The position numbers and the translations under genes were made by a program. Below are positions 51,914 through 60,610 of a DNA stretch of 64,000 nt, piece by piece. The notes under the pieces are model-generated. The model was not told the DNA's origin. It saw only the letters and a list, made by a program, of their open reading frames with translations, and made no database searches. Numbering within the stretch: the stretch's first letter is position 1; each line of letters begins with the position of its first letter. The DNA lies in NCBI RefSeq assembly GCF_001571245.1, contig NZ_BCTK01000001.1, positions 62,001 to 126,000 on the forward strand, read 5' to 3'. Origin of the DNA: Achromobacter piechaudii NBRC 102461. Its GTDB lineage: Bacteria; Pseudomonadota; Gammaproteobacteria; Burkholderiales; Burkholderiaceae_B.

Positions 51914-53179
51914 ATGTCCCTGATCGTTCACAAATATGGCGGTACTTCGATGGGCTCGGTCGAGCGCATCCGAAACGTGGCGCGTCGCGTCGCGAAGTGG
52001 CACGCCGCCGGCCACCAGGTTGTAGTTGTGCCGTCGGCGATGGCGGGCGAAACGAATCGCCTGCTTGGTCTGGCGCGCGAAATTGCGCCTCAGCCCGACC
52101 CCCGCGAACTCGATATGATCGCCGCCACCGGCGAGCAGGCCAGCAGCGGTTTGCTGGCTATTGCGTTGCAGGCCGAAGGCGTGCCGGCGCGCAGTTATGC
52201 CGGTTGGCAGGTGCCTGTGCGCACCGATTCGTCCTTCACCAAAGCGCGCATCAGCTCGATTGACGACGCCCGCATCCGCGGCGACCTCGACGCGGGCCGC
52301 GTGGTGATCGTGACCGGCTTCCAGGGCATCGACCCCGAAGGCCACATCACGACGCTGGGCCGTGGTGGTTCGGATACCTCGGCCGTGGCCGTGGCTGCCG
52401 CCATCAAGGCCGACGAATGCCTGATCTACACCGATGTGGACGGCGTCTACACGACCGATCCGCGCGTGGTGCCCGAAGCGCGCCGCATGGCCGTCGTTTC
52501 CTTCGAGGAAATGCTGGAAATGGCCTCGCTGGGTTCCAAGGTGCTGCAGATCCGCTCGGTGGAATTCGCCGGCAAATACCGTGTACCGGTCCGGGTCCTG
52601 TCCTCGCTGACCGACCCGCTCATTCCGCTCGACGAAGAAATGGTCTCGGGCACGCTGATTACTTTTGAGGAAGACGAAAAAATGGAAGCCGCCGTTGTCT
52701 CCGGCATCGCCTTCAGCCGCGACGAAGCCAAAATCACCTTGCTGGCGGTCCCCGACAAACCGGGTATCGCTTTCTCCATCCTGGGTCCGGTCGCCGCCGC
52801 CAATATCGACGTCGACATGATCGTGCAGAACCAGTCCGTGGCAGGCACCACCGACTTCTCGTTCACCGTGAACCGCAACGAGTTCGCCCGTGCCGTCGAC
52901 CTGCTCAAGCGCGAAGTCATTCCCGCCGTGGGCGCGCGTGAGCTGTCCACCGACGAGAAGGTCGCCAAGGTCTCGATCGTCGGCATCGGCATGCGCTCGC
53001 ACGTGGGCGTGGCCAGCTTGATGTTCCAGACGCTTTCGCAAGAAGGCATCAACATCCAGATGATCAGCACCAGCGAAATCAAGACGTCGGTCATCATCGA
53101 CGACAAGTACATGGAATTGGGCGTGCGCGCGCTGCACAAGGCCTTCGGCCTGGACCAGGCGCCGGCTGCCAAGGAATAA
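51914..53179 (+). CDS. lysC: Aspartate kinase
   Basis: 421 residues. K-Y-G-G-T-S-M-G at 8-15 and T-T-L-G-R-G-G-S-D-T-S near 148 form the kinase active site. Two C-terminal ACT domains from about 265 (V-P-D-K-P-G-I-A-F, then V-S-I-V-G-I-G-M-R-S) give feedback control by lysine and threonine. First step of lysine, methionine and threonine synthesis. No lysine riboswitch is seen in the 145-bp leader. Confidence 0.97.
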   Translation: MSLIVHKYGGTSMGSVERIRNVARRVAKWHAAGHQVVVVPSAMAGETNRLLGLAREIAPQPDPRELDMIAATGEQASSGLLAIALQAEGVPARSYAGWQVPVRTDSSFTKARISSIDDARIRGDLDAGRVVIVTGFQGIDPEGHITTLGRGGSDTSAVAVAAAIKADECLIYTDVDGVYTTDPRVVPEARRMAVVSFEEMLEMASLGSKVLQIRSVEFAGKYRVPVRVLSSLTDPLIPLDEEMVSGTLITFEEDEKMEAAVVSGIAFSRDEAKITLLAVPDKPGIAFSILGPVAAANIDVDMIVQNQSVAGTTDFSFTVNRNEFARAVDLLKREVIPAVGARELSTDEKVAKVSIVGIGMRSHVGVASLMFQTLSQEGINIQMISTSEIKTSVIIDDKYMELGVRALHKAFGLDQAPAAKE

Positions 53180-53267
53180 AGTTGACGGGTCTGGCACTTT
53201 TTTTGATTGATGGCCCCGGTTGCGGGCAAAGACCAAAAAATTCGTGCTAGAATCTCGTTCTCTTTTC

Positions 53268-53360
53268 GGAGACGTGCCCGAGAGGCTGAAGGGGCTCCCC
53301 TGCTAAGGGAGTATGTGGCTAAAAACTGCATCGTGGGTTCGAATCCCACCGTCTCCGCCA
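53268..53360 (+). tRNA. tRNA-Ser(GCU)
   Basis: Acceptor GGAGACG pairs with CGTCTCC; anticodon stem CTCCC/GGGAG with GCT anticodon; long variable arm; T-loop GGTTCGAATCC; CCA is encoded at 53358-53360. A TAGAAT -10-like box lies 15 bp upstream and a strong hairpin downstream. Confidence 0.96.
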
Positions 53361-53392
53361 AATACAGATACCGCGTTAAACCGCGATGTCTT

Positions 53393-53426
53393 AAAACCCG
53401 CAGAAGCTAACGCTCTGCGGGTTTTT
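53393..53426 (+). terminator. Rho-independent terminator of tRNA-Ser
   Basis: AAAACCCGCAGA and TCTGCGGGTTTT, a perfect 12-bp stem with a 9-base loop, followed by T. Confidence 0.92.
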
Positions 53427-53559
53427 CATTTGTGCTCGCCAAACAGGCTTCTACTTCCGCGCGCGTAGTACTCACGCCCCGGTTAATGCGTCCACGCATA
53501 TTGACCAAGCGCGCACCGAGTATTTCCAATTCAAGTGAAGCGCTGGGCACCGCAATCAC
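53407..53559 (-). CDS. Possible small protein or gene fragment, 50 codons
   Basis: A frame with a sensible soluble-protein composition (L-E-L-E-I-L-G-A-R-L-V-N-M-R near the middle) runs from a GTG at 53559. Its last codons lie inside the tRNA terminator and there is no good ribosome-binding site, so it may be a remnant rather than a live gene. Family unknown. Confidence 0.25.
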   Translation of the reverse strand: MIAVPSASLELEILGARLVNMRGRINRGVSTTRAEVEACLASTNEKPAER

Positions 53560-53736
53560 CGAATATGCACTGGTTGCCTTGAGCGCCGCGTTTCACTCTC
53601 TGCGCGAGCTTGCCTGGAATCTGCATTGGAATGGTGGCAATACGGGTATACGTGATTATCCTTATCCCCGGAAAAGACTATTCCACCTCCGGAATATTTG
53701 GCAAAATTAAATCCCGGTCATTTTCTCGCGGAAGCC

Positions 53737-53949
53737 ATGAGCAAACACAGATTTGCCTTGAGCGGGCTAGGCTGCGCGTGTCGGGCGCATTGGCGTCCCT
53801 TTCTTCTTGGGCTTCTTATTGCGCTGACTGCGTTAGCATCCTGTATTTTGTATTTCCACGGCTCGGAGCGTGCCGAACGAGCCGCGCTCGCTATTGGAGG
53901 CACCTTAATAGGAATGCTGATCGTTGCTTTTTTTGTTTGTCGGCGCTGA
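53737..53949 (+). CDS. Small membrane protein, 70 residues
   Basis: ATG at 53737 with GGAAG upstream. Two hydrophobic helices at about 20-40 (F-L-L-G-L-L-I-A-L-T-A-L-A-S) and 49-68, ending C-R-R, with a short charged turn between. No family recognised. It lies in a relatively A/T-rich, gene-poor patch (53430-54140) after tRNA-Ser, a common place for acquired DNA. Confidence 0.5.
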   Translation: MSKHRFALSGLGCACRAHWRPFLLGLLIALTALASCILYFHGSERAERAALAIGGTLIGMLIVAFFVCRR

Positions 53950-54140
53950 ACCGATCTGCGCTCCGGACAATAATATGAGTTCGCGCCCGAGTTGCATTAT
54001 GCCGATGACGGGATTAGCTGGTAATGCAGCTGGGCTGCTCGGCGCTAGTCGCACCACGCCTTCGATATTCGTTTGAATTCGTTCAGCGTCATTTTGGGAC
54101 GATTCAAGGCGCCACCCGGAAATCGGCGCCTCTTTAATCA

Positions 54141-54176
54141 CCCGCAATCGCATCTGCGACTGCGGGTATTTTTATT
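54141..54176 (+). terminator. Hairpin with T-run after the small membrane protein
   Basis: CCCGCA-A-TCGCA pairs with TGCGA-C-TGCGGG (one mismatch), then TATTTTTATT. Ends plus-strand transcription just before the mnmH stop. The stretch 53950-54140 between holds no well-supported gene. Confidence 0.75.
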
Positions 54177-55218
54177 CCAGCGTAGCGAGCAGCGCCCGCG
54201 CTTGCTGCACGACGTCCGCATCGTTTGGCCTGAACGGCATGTCCACGGCTTGCGGCAGGTGCTGGTATTGGGCATTGCTGCTGCGGGCGTAGGCGGGGTC
54301 GTAATGGCGGTCGATCAGTTCGCGCGCCAGATCGATACGGCGCCCGGCATCGACCAATTGCTGCCAGCCCTGGATCACCTCGCGGCTGTGCAGGCCAAGC
54401 ATGCGCTGCAACTGCGCCTTCAGCCCATCCGGGTCGTCAAACAGCGCCGCGTAATCCTGTTGCAGAAATGCGGCGCGGTCCTCGCGCGTGGACATCACGT
54501 TGACGCATGCACCTTGATGCATGGCGTTCAGCAAGGCAGGAGGCAATTCGATGGCGCCGATCTTGCGGCTCTCGGCTTCTACGAACACGGGCTGCGTGGT
54601 ATCGAGCTCGCGCAGCCGCGCCGCCAGCAGCGTGTCGAAATGCTTTTGCGAAGGCTGTGCGACGCCGGGCAGCGCGCCCAGCAACGAACCCCGATGCGAG
54701 GCCAGCTGTTCCAGGTCCAGCGTCTGCGCGCCGGCTTGCGCCAGGGCGTGGAGCAGACGGGTCTTGCCGCTGCCGGTAGGGCCCACCAGCACTACGCAGC
54801 GCAACGCGGGCGGCAGGCTTGCCAGCGCTGCCAGGGTAGCGCCACGGTAGGTCTTGTAGCCGCCGTCCAGTTGCCGCGCGCGCCAGCCGATCATGTTGAA
54901 CATCAGCGTCATGGAGCCGGACCGCTTGCCGCCGCGCCAGCAGTAGATCAGCGGCCGCCACGCTTGCGGCCGGTGGGCGAAGGTGGTCTCCAGGTGCAGG
55001 GCAATGTTGCGGGCGACCAGCGCCGCGCCGATGCGCGAGGCCTCGAAGGGCGAGACCTGGCGGTAGAGCGTGCCGACCCGCACGCGCTCTTCGTTGTTGA
55101 GCACGGGAGCATTGATCGCGCCGGGGATGTGGTCATCGGCATATTCAAGCGGCGAGCGCACGTCGATGATTTCATCGAACTCGTGCAGCTTGTCCAGGGA
55201 TACCAGCAGGTGTTTCAC
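54172..55218 (-). CDS. mnmH: tRNA 2-selenouridine synthase MnmH (SelU)
   Basis: 348 residues. Rhodanese domain with the catalytic cysteine C93 in Y-C-W-R-G-G-K-R-S-G-S, then a P-loop domain (G-P-T-G-S-G-K-T at 146-153). It exchanges sulfur for selenium at the wobble uridine of certain tRNAs using selenophosphate, via a geranylated intermediate. Presence implies a selenophosphate synthase (SelD) elsewhere in the genome. Start is the ATG at 55216-55218. Confidence 0.94.
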   Translation of the reverse strand: MKHLLVSLDKLHEFDEIIDVRSPLEYADDHIPGAINAPVLNNEERVRVGTLYRQVSPFEASRIGAALVARNIALHLETTFAHRPQAWRPLIYCWRGGKRSGSMTLMFNMIGWRARQLDGGYKTYRGATLAALASLPPALRCVVLVGPTGSGKTRLLHALAQAGAQTLDLEQLASHRGSLLGALPGVAQPSQKHFDTLLAARLRELDTTQPVFVEAESRKIGAIELPPALLNAMHQGACVNVMSTREDRAAFLQQDYAALFDDPDGLKAQLQRMLGLHSREVIQGWQQLVDAGRRIDLARELIDRHYDPAYARSSNAQYQHLPQAVDMPFRPNDADVVQQARALLATLE

Positions 55219-55337
55219 GATGAGGGCCGAAGAAGGGTCGATGCGATGAAGGCGGCCACTAGAATAATGCTTTCCCGCAGCGCGGGTTCAATATCGCGGG
55301 TTGCCTTGGTTTCTCCGCATCATCATCGGCTTCGGAC

Positions 55338-55871
55338 ATGGATTTTTCCTTCAATTGCGCCACCTGCGGTCAGGTTCATCACGGGCTGCCGAGCTTCGGC
55401 GCGGAGGCGCCCGAAAGCTATTACCGCCTTGCGCCCGACGAACGCTCGCAACGCGGCGACCTGGGTAGCGACGACTGCGTAATCGACGAACAGTATTTCT
55501 TCATACGCGGCTGCATCGAGATTCCTATCCATGGGCATGCCGAGCCCTTTGTCTGGGGTGTGTGGGTGTCGATCAGCCTGGCCAGCTATGAGACCTGGGT
55601 GCGTACCTTCGATGCGCCCGAACGCGCGCAAACGCCGCCGCTGTTCGGTTGGCTGAACACACGGCTGGCGCCTTATCCCGAAACGCTGAGCCTGAAGACG
55701 CACGTGCATCTGCGCGATGGCGGCATCCGGCCGTCGATTCAACTGGAACCTACCGACCATCCGCTAGCGGTCGAGCAGCGCGAAGGAATTGCAGTGGAAC
55801 GCGTCGCGCAAATCTACGCGATGCTGGTGCATGGCGCCGATGGCGCGCAAGCCGAGGAGGGCGCATCTTGA
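55338..55871 (+). CDS. DUF2199 domain protein
   Basis: 177 residues. Starts with a C-A-T-C zinc-like motif (residues 7-10), then the DUF2199 core including Y-Y-R-L-A-P-D-E-R, D-D-C-V-I-D, Y-F-F-I-R-G-C-I-E-I-P and F-V-W-G-V-W-V. Soluble, function unknown. It is followed by the ankyrin gene with a four-base overlap, so the two are translationally coupled. Confidence 0.9.
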   Translation: MDFSFNCATCGQVHHGLPSFGAEAPESYYRLAPDERSQRGDLGSDDCVIDEQYFFIRGCIEIPIHGHAEPFVWGVWVSISLASYETWVRTFDAPERAQTPPLFGWLNTRLAPYPETLSLKTHVHLRDGGIRPSIQLEPTDHPLAVEQREGIAVERVAQIYAMLVHGADGAQAEEGAS

Positions 55872-56671
55872 ATGCTGACGATATCTTCCAGGCTGCGCGC
55901 GCGGGCGATGCCGATCGCGTGCGCGCCTGCCTGGCCGCCGGCGCGGATGTAAGCGCGATCAACGACTATGGGTTCACGGCGTTGCAGTCGGCGGCCATGG
56001 GCGCCAATGAAGCGGACATCGCCGCGAACCTCGCCGTGCTGACACTGCTGATCGAGGCGGGCAGCCCCTTGGAGTATCAGCGCGACGGCCGCACCGCGCT
56101 CTATCTGGCGGCCGAGTTCGCGCCAAGTACCGATGCGGTGCAACTGCTGATCGACGCAGGGGCGCAGTTCGATATTAAAGACGGTCACGGCAACCACATC
56201 ACCGCGAACGCAATGATGCCGCAGGTGCAGGAATTGCTGTCCTCGCTCACGGGCGTGGAGCTGGTGGAACCCGAGCCGGAGCCCAAGCCGGTGAAACTGA
56301 GCGCCACAGCGTGGCGTGCGGCGCAAAGCCGTCTGGATGTCTTGTTCGCCGCGTTGACGCAGGCAGGCCTTGTCGCCTTGCAGGACGCGGGCATGACGCA
56401 GTCGGACGCTTTCTCGGATTGCAGCGAAGTCTTTCACGAGCGCGGCGGCGTGGCGGCCGGCTTGCACGGCTTCTGTTTCTACACGCGGCAGGATCGCCAC
56501 CGCGCGAAGCGGGAAGGCCGGTTGGACCTGGCGTTCTGGGGCGCACCCGAAGGCGCGGATGCGGACATGCTGCGCGTGGGCGAACTGATCGTGCGAGCGG
56601 CCGAAGCGGCGGGCTTGCCGGCGACGTGGAATGGCAGTGCGGGAAGACGGCCGACGTTGATCCTGTACTGA
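55868..56671 (+). CDS. Ankyrin-repeat protein
   Basis: 267 residues from a TTG start at 55868 that overlaps the DUF2199 stop (TTGA); GGAGG sits six bases upstream, which decides the start. Ankyrin repeats occupy about residues 5-110 (A-A-R-A-G-D-A-D-R-V-R-A-C-L-A-A-G-A-D-V). The C-terminal half, about 130-267, resembles a small alpha/beta domain of unknown family. Probably a protein-protein partner of the DUF2199 product. Confidence 0.88.
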   Translation: MNADDIFQAARAGDADRVRACLAAGADVSAINDYGFTALQSAAMGANEADIAANLAVLTLLIEAGSPLEYQRDGRTALYLAAEFAPSTDAVQLLIDAGAQFDIKDGHGNHITANAMMPQVQELLSSLTGVELVEPEPEPKPVKLSATAWRAAQSRLDVLFAALTQAGLVALQDAGMTQSDAFSDCSEVFHERGGVAAGLHGFCFYTRQDRHRAKREGRLDLAFWGAPEGADADMLRVGELIVRAAEAAGLPATWNGSAGRRPTLILY

Positions 56672-56781
56672 TCAGGTCGCGGAAAGCGAGGCATCGACGC
56701 CTCGATGCAATGGGATGTTTTCCTCATCCCGACTTGCACGTTTTCTGAAACAACGCTATTATTCAAGGCTTGCTTTTTGAC

Positions 56782-56858
56782 GCGCCCGTAGCTCAGCTGG
56801 ATAGAGTACCTGGCTACGAACCAGGGGGTCGTAGGTTCGAATCCTGCCGGGCGCACCA
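56782..56858 (+). tRNA. tRNA-Arg(ACG), copy 1
   Basis: 77 nt with encoded CCA. Acceptor GCGCCCG, anticodon loop CTACGAA (anticodon ACG), T-loop GGTTCGAATCC. ACG is edited to ICG to read CGN codons. Identical to the two copies that follow. A TATTAT -10-like box lies about 25 bp upstream. Confidence 0.97.
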
Positions 56859-56981
56859 AGCTTTTCAAGATCAATGGTTATGGCATCAGCCTTATCTGCG
56901 GATCGAAAAAAGTTTAGAAAAAAAAGCAAAAGCAGTAAAAACGGTGAAATTGTTCTGATATAATTTTGCCTCTTTGTCGGA

Positions 56982-57058
56982 GCGCCCGTAGCTCAGCTGG
57001 ATAGAGTACCTGGCTACGAACCAGGGGGTCGTAGGTTCGAATCCTGCCGGGCGCACCA
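56982..57058 (+). tRNA. tRNA-Arg(ACG), copy 2
   Basis: Identical to copy 1, including CCA; 123 bp separate the genes. A perfect TATAAT box at 56959-56964 suggests its own promoter. Confidence 0.97.
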
Positions 57059-57107
57059 AGTTTCAGGTCACACTGAAACAACGCGACAAAGACACTGCAA
57101 GAAAATG

Positions 57108-57141
57108 AAAAAGCCTTTGATCATTGATCGAAGGCTTTTTT
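57108..57141 (+). terminator. Terminator after tRNA-Arg copy 2
   Basis: AAGCCTTTGATC and GATCGAAGGCTT around ATT, one G-U pair, then six T. Confidence 0.9.
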
Positions 57142-57185
57142 GTTTTGCGGCGGCGTTTTGATTTGGTGATTTGCTGTGGCGCCGG

Positions 57186-57401
57186 CTAGTGAGTCTCATG
57201 CTCTGCGGCTTTGGCTTTCTCATTGTCGTCTTCAAACCCCCAGTCTCCAACACTTGCCCAATCGTCGCCCAGCAGTTCGGCCGGGTGCATGGTGCGGTTC
57301 GAGCCATTGCCGCACTTCATGGAATCGGACGCACAATATTGGTCGCAGCCCCAGCAGACGCGCTCGGGGTGCTTGGGATGCATCGGAAATTTCTTGGCCA
57401 T
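57186..57401 (-). CDS. DUF3079 domain protein, 71 residues
   Basis: Starts M-A-K-K-F-P-M-H-P-K-H-P-E-R-V-C-W-G-C-D and continues C-A-S-D, M-K-C-G-N-G, matching the small DUF3079 family of probable metal-binding proteins with four conserved Cys. Lies alone between tRNA-Arg copies 2 and 3. An upstream extension to 57521 is unlikely. Confidence 0.8.
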   Translation of the reverse strand: MAKKFPMHPKHPERVCWGCDQYCASDSMKCGNGSNRTMHPAELLGDDWASVGDWGFEDDNEKAKAAEHETH

Positions 57402-57597
57402 GGCGATGCCTGGATGGTGATCTCGGGTGCCGAAGGGTGGTGACATGGAGCTTGGGCGATAGAACCAGCGTACTGCGCGGCACGCCCACCGCTCTTTGAT
57501 ATGGCGCAACCCGCGCCGCAACCCAAAAATCCGTGCATCTTTGCCTGCCGATTTGCGCGATCTGCTTTTTTCATGTTATAAACACGCCTCTTTCGGG

Positions 57598-57674
57598 GCG
57601 CCCGTAGCTCAGCTGGATAGAGTACCTGGCTACGAACCAGGGGGTCGTAGGTTCGAATCCTGCCGGGCGCACCA
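57598..57674 (+). tRNA. tRNA-Arg(ACG), copy 3
   Basis: Third identical copy, with encoded CCA. GTTATAAAC about 25 bp upstream may hold its -10. A 15-bp perfect hairpin at 57752 follows. Confidence 0.97.
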
Positions 57675-57751
57675 ACTTATATTGAACACGCGATGGCCAC
57701 GCCATCGCGGTTCCGCCAAAGCGCTAAAACGCTTGGGCAATGCAGCAAAAG

Positions 57752-57786
57752 AAAGCGGCTTGATGGTCATCCATCAAGCCGCTTTT
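57752..57786 (+). terminator. Terminator after tRNA-Arg copy 3
   Basis: AAAGCGGCTTGATGG pairs perfectly with its complement around TCAT, then TTTTGTTTTG. Confidence 0.92.
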
Positions 57787-57880
57787 GTTTTGTCTGCGCT
57801 TGTCCGCGCTTTGGATGCGCGGTCAACCCGGCGCATCACGCAGCGCTGCGCATCACCGCACGCGCATCACGACACGCGCA

Positions 57881-58477
57881 TCACCACACCCGTATAACCC
57901 GACCCGTCTGCGCGCCTTCGACGCTGCGGCGGTAGGCCAGCGCCACGCGGGCTGCGGGCGCGGCTTCGAAGCCGGGGAAGTAGGGGCCGTAGGACGGCAT
58001 CGATTCTTCAAGCACGGTGGGGCTGACCGCATTGATGCGCAGGCCTTGCAGCTCGACGGCTGCGCCGCGCACGAAGCCGTCGATGGCGGAGTTGACCGCC
58101 GACGCGTTCGCACCAAAGCGGATCGGTTCGTCGCTGACGATGCCGCTGGTCAGCGTGATGGATCCGCCCGCGTTCAGATAGTGTTGTCCGATCAACGCCA
58201 GGTCCACCTGGCCCAGCAGCTTGTTATGCAGGCCGATCTTGAACTGTTCGGCATTCATTTCGGCCAGGGGGCCGAAGTGCAGCGCGCCGGTGGTGGAGAC
58301 AATTGCGTCCACCTTGCCGACCCGTTCGAACAGGGCGCGGATGCTGTCGCTGCGCGTCACGTCAACCTGATGCTGGCCGTTCGTCTTGCCGACGGTGATG
58401 ATGTCGTGGCGCTGGCCGAGTTCTTCGGTGACTGCGCGGCCAATGGTGCCGGTCGCGCCGATAAGGATGATTTTCAT
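57881..58477 (-). CDS. Short-chain dehydrogenase (atypical, small)
   Basis: 198 residues. G-A-T-G-T-I-G cofactor loop near residue 8 and a Rossmann core, but the active site lacks the canonical YxxxK (N-S-A-I-D-G-F-V is in its place). This fits the small SDR subgroup often paired with a divergent LysR. It is divergent from LysR at 58623 with a 145-bp gap. Confidence 0.87.
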   Translation of the reverse strand: MKIILIGATGTIGRAVTEELGQRHDIITVGKTNGQHQVDVTRSDSIRALFERVGKVDAIVSTTGALHFGPLAEMNAEQFKIGLHNKLLGQVDLALIGQHYLNAGGSITLTSGIVSDEPIRFGANASAVNSAIDGFVRGAAVELQGLRINAVSPTVLEESMPSYGPYFPGFEAAPAARVALAYRRSVEGAQTGRVIRVW

Positions 58478-58622
58478 GTAAGCCTCCGGGATGTGTCCGA
58501 TGTTTGATAAGGGTTTGGCAAGCGCTGGCCTGACGCCAATGCATAGAGGCATTCTCGCCGTTCGATATCCGTGGAAAAATCCGCGCATGGTGGAAACACT
58601 TCACACTCGGGGTGCGTAATAC

Positions 58623-59531
58623 ATGGATCGCTTGCTCAGTATGGAAGTCTTCGTCGCGGTCGTGGAACAGGGCAGCCTGACGGCCGCCGCGACCCGGCAT
58701 GAGATGTCCACGGCCATGGCGGCCAAGCACATCAAGGCTTTGGAAACGCGCTTGGGCCTGCGCCTGATGAACCGCACCACGCGCCGCCAAAGCCTGACCG
58801 AAGCGGGGCAGGCGTATTACGCGCGCTGCAAGACCATCCTGGGAGACATCCGCGACGCGGAGCAGGGGGCCGAAGCCTTGCGCCTGACGCCGCGCGGGCA
58901 TCTGCGCGTCACCTCGTCGGTGACCTTCGGGTCCTTTGAACTCGCGCCGGCCATTGCCGACTATCTGTCCGTCTATCCCGACGTCAGCGTCGAGCTGGTG
59001 CTCAGTGACGTGGTCGAAGACATCGTGGCCGCCCGCTATGACGTCGCGGTGCGTATTGGTGAGCCTGCCGATTCGGGCCTGGTCGCGCGCACGATCGGGC
59101 GCTACCAGATGGTGATCTGCGCCGCGCCCGCCTACCTGGAACGCTACGGCACGCCGGCCACGCCCGACGACCTGATGCAGCATCAATGTCTGGATTTTTC
59201 GTACTGGAGCCGTCGCACCGGCTGGCAGCTGACGGGAGACGACGGCAGCCAGGCGGGCTACCCGACGGGGCGCTTCGTGTCCAACAATGGCCAGGCGTTG
59301 CGGCAAGCCGCGCTGGCGGGCTTTGGCGTGGTGTTGCAGCCCGAGCTGCTGCTGGGCGAGGATATGCGCGCGGGCCGCCTGGTGCCCATCCTGCAATCGT
59401 TCTGGCCGGTCGCGCGGCCCGTTACGCTGCTGTACCAGAAGGACAGGCAGGCCTTACCCAAGCTGACCACCTTCGTGGACTTCCTGGTCGAAAGCTATAC
59501 GCGCCAGCCCGCAGGGCCTGTTCACGCGTGA
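58623..59531 (+). CDS. LysR family transcriptional regulator
   Basis: 302 residues of the DsdC/CrgA-like group: helix-turn-helix at 1-60 (L-T-A-A-A-T-R-H-E-M-S-T-A-M-A-A-K), effector domain from 90. Divergent from the small SDR, which it probably regulates. Its stop overlaps the end of the convergent small unknown gene by 10 bp. Confidence 0.92.
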   Translation: MDRLLSMEVFVAVVEQGSLTAAATRHEMSTAMAAKHIKALETRLGLRLMNRTTRRQSLTEAGQAYYARCKTILGDIRDAEQGAEALRLTPRGHLRVTSSVTFGSFELAPAIADYLSVYPDVSVELVLSDVVEDIVAARYDVAVRIGEPADSGLVARTIGRYQMVICAAPAYLERYGTPATPDDLMQHQCLDFSYWSRRTGWQLTGDDGSQAGYPTGRFVSNNGQALRQAALAGFGVVLQPELLLGEDMRAGRLVPILQSFWPVARPVTLLYQKDRQALPKLTTFVDFLVESYTRQPAGPVHA

Positions 59532-59776
59532 CCTCGTCGGCGGTCCACCGCCGTCAACGAAAGGCCGTTCTTGATCATCCGATACGCCTGGCCGCCCAGC
59601 CACGTGACCATTTCGCCGGAGCTGGTGCGGCAGATGCAATGCGTTTTGGGATCGAAACGGGAGGTGCCCAACGCGGAATATGCCTCCAGATCCGCAACGA
59701 AGCGTTCGATGCGGTACAGGGTGCCATCGGGTGATGTGACGAGCACATCGGTCAATCGTCTTGCGGTGCCGAGCAT
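59522..59776 (-). CDS. Unknown small protein, stand-alone copy of the 59873 N-terminal domain
   Basis: 84 residues from an ATG with GGAGGT upstream. Aligns without gaps over 71 residues to the N-terminal part of the next gene (about 25 identities counted by eye): R-L-x-D-V-x-V, D-G-x-L-x-R, C-x-C, G-E, W-x-G, Y-R-x-I. No family recognised. Lies 96 bp downstream of its longer relative on the same strand, as if made by duplication and loss of the HTH. Confidence 0.7.
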   Translation of the reverse strand: MLGTARRLTDVLVTSPDGTLYRIERFVADLEAYSALGTSRFDPKTHCICRTSSGEMVTWLGGQAYRMIKNGLSLTAVDRRRGHA

Positions 59777-59872
59777 ACTCAGTACCTCCACGGGCCGTCA
59801 GTGTTGCGGCGCCAAATTCTTGTGGACGTCTCTTCGGGTCGCGGATTCACCAAGCGTGGCGCACCCACGGCA

Positions 59873-60505
59873 CTACAGAATACGGCCTCCAAACAATGAA
59901 TCATCGAGTTGTTCGGGTGACACGCCCAGCGCCTCGGAAATGCGGTCCAGAGCTACTTGCCGGGGGCGGGGCCGTGGCCTTTCCAATTCAATGTAAATGG
60001 AATGATCCACACCGAGCCGAGCAGCCATATCCGCAGTAGAGATATTCAGATGCTCGCGCCATGCGCGTATCAAGCTCCAATCGTTGCCGGTTTTCAAGTT
60101 GACGACAGCCAGGGGTAGCGTATTGTTTCCGGTGGCTCGATTCTTGTGCGAGCCTGCCGGATCGGCGCTATGCACGTTGCGCCGGGCCGAGCCGCTTTTG
60201 CGGGCATCGCCTCGGGGCGTCGTGACATTGGATTCAGCGGTGAATATAGCGCCGCCGTTGATTTGGCGATACTGCCCATTGCCGATCCAGGCGATTGCCT
60301 CGCCGTTATCGAGCATGCATTCGCAATCCAGGTGGTAATTGCTGGGAACGCTCTCAAGTTTGGCGATAGTTTCCGTGGTCGTGGCGTGGCGAACCACACG
60401 ATGCAGAGCACCGTCCGATGAACGCACGAATACGTCGGGAAGTCGCCAGGAAAAAGGGATGATGATCTCCGGGTCTGAGCCAGTGCCGCCACTGTAGCCC
60501 GCCAT
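59873..60505 (-). CDS. Unknown domain fused to an XRE-type HTH
   Basis: 210 residues. Residues about 20-92 are the same unknown domain as the 84-residue neighbour; a basic linker of about 50 residues follows; residues 150-205 are a Cro/CI-type helix-turn-helix (W-R-E-H-L-N-I-S-T-A-D-M-A-A-R-L-G-V). The first domain may sense a ligand or bind a partner. The ATG at 60503-60505 has no clear ribosome-binding site. Probable transcriptional regulator of unknown target. Confidence 0.75.
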   Translation of the reverse strand: MAGYSGGTGSDPEIIIPFSWRLPDVFVRSSDGALHRVVRHATTTETIAKLESVPSNYHLDCECMLDNGEAIAWIGNGQYRQINGGAIFTAESNVTTPRGDARKSGSARRNVHSADPAGSHKNRATGNNTLPLAVVNLKTGNDWSLIRAWREHLNISTADMAARLGVDHSIYIELERPRPRPRQVALDRISEALGVSPEQLDDSLFGGRIL

Positions 60506-60610
60506 CAAAACGGCGAAATTTGGGGTTTCCCCTCGGCCATTGCGGCTAGTTCGTTTCTACTCGATCTAGACCGTAAAGATCTTCACAAATGTTCACGGAG
60601 CATGTGCGAA

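Noticed and set aside
53905-54153. 82-codon minus-strand frame before mnmH
   Set aside because: It overlaps the small membrane gene and a terminator hairpin, and has no convincing start or family.
57038-57058. tRNA-Arg 3' ends as attachment sites of an island inside the window
   Set aside because: The repeated 3' ends belong to complete tRNA genes, and no integrase lies between them.
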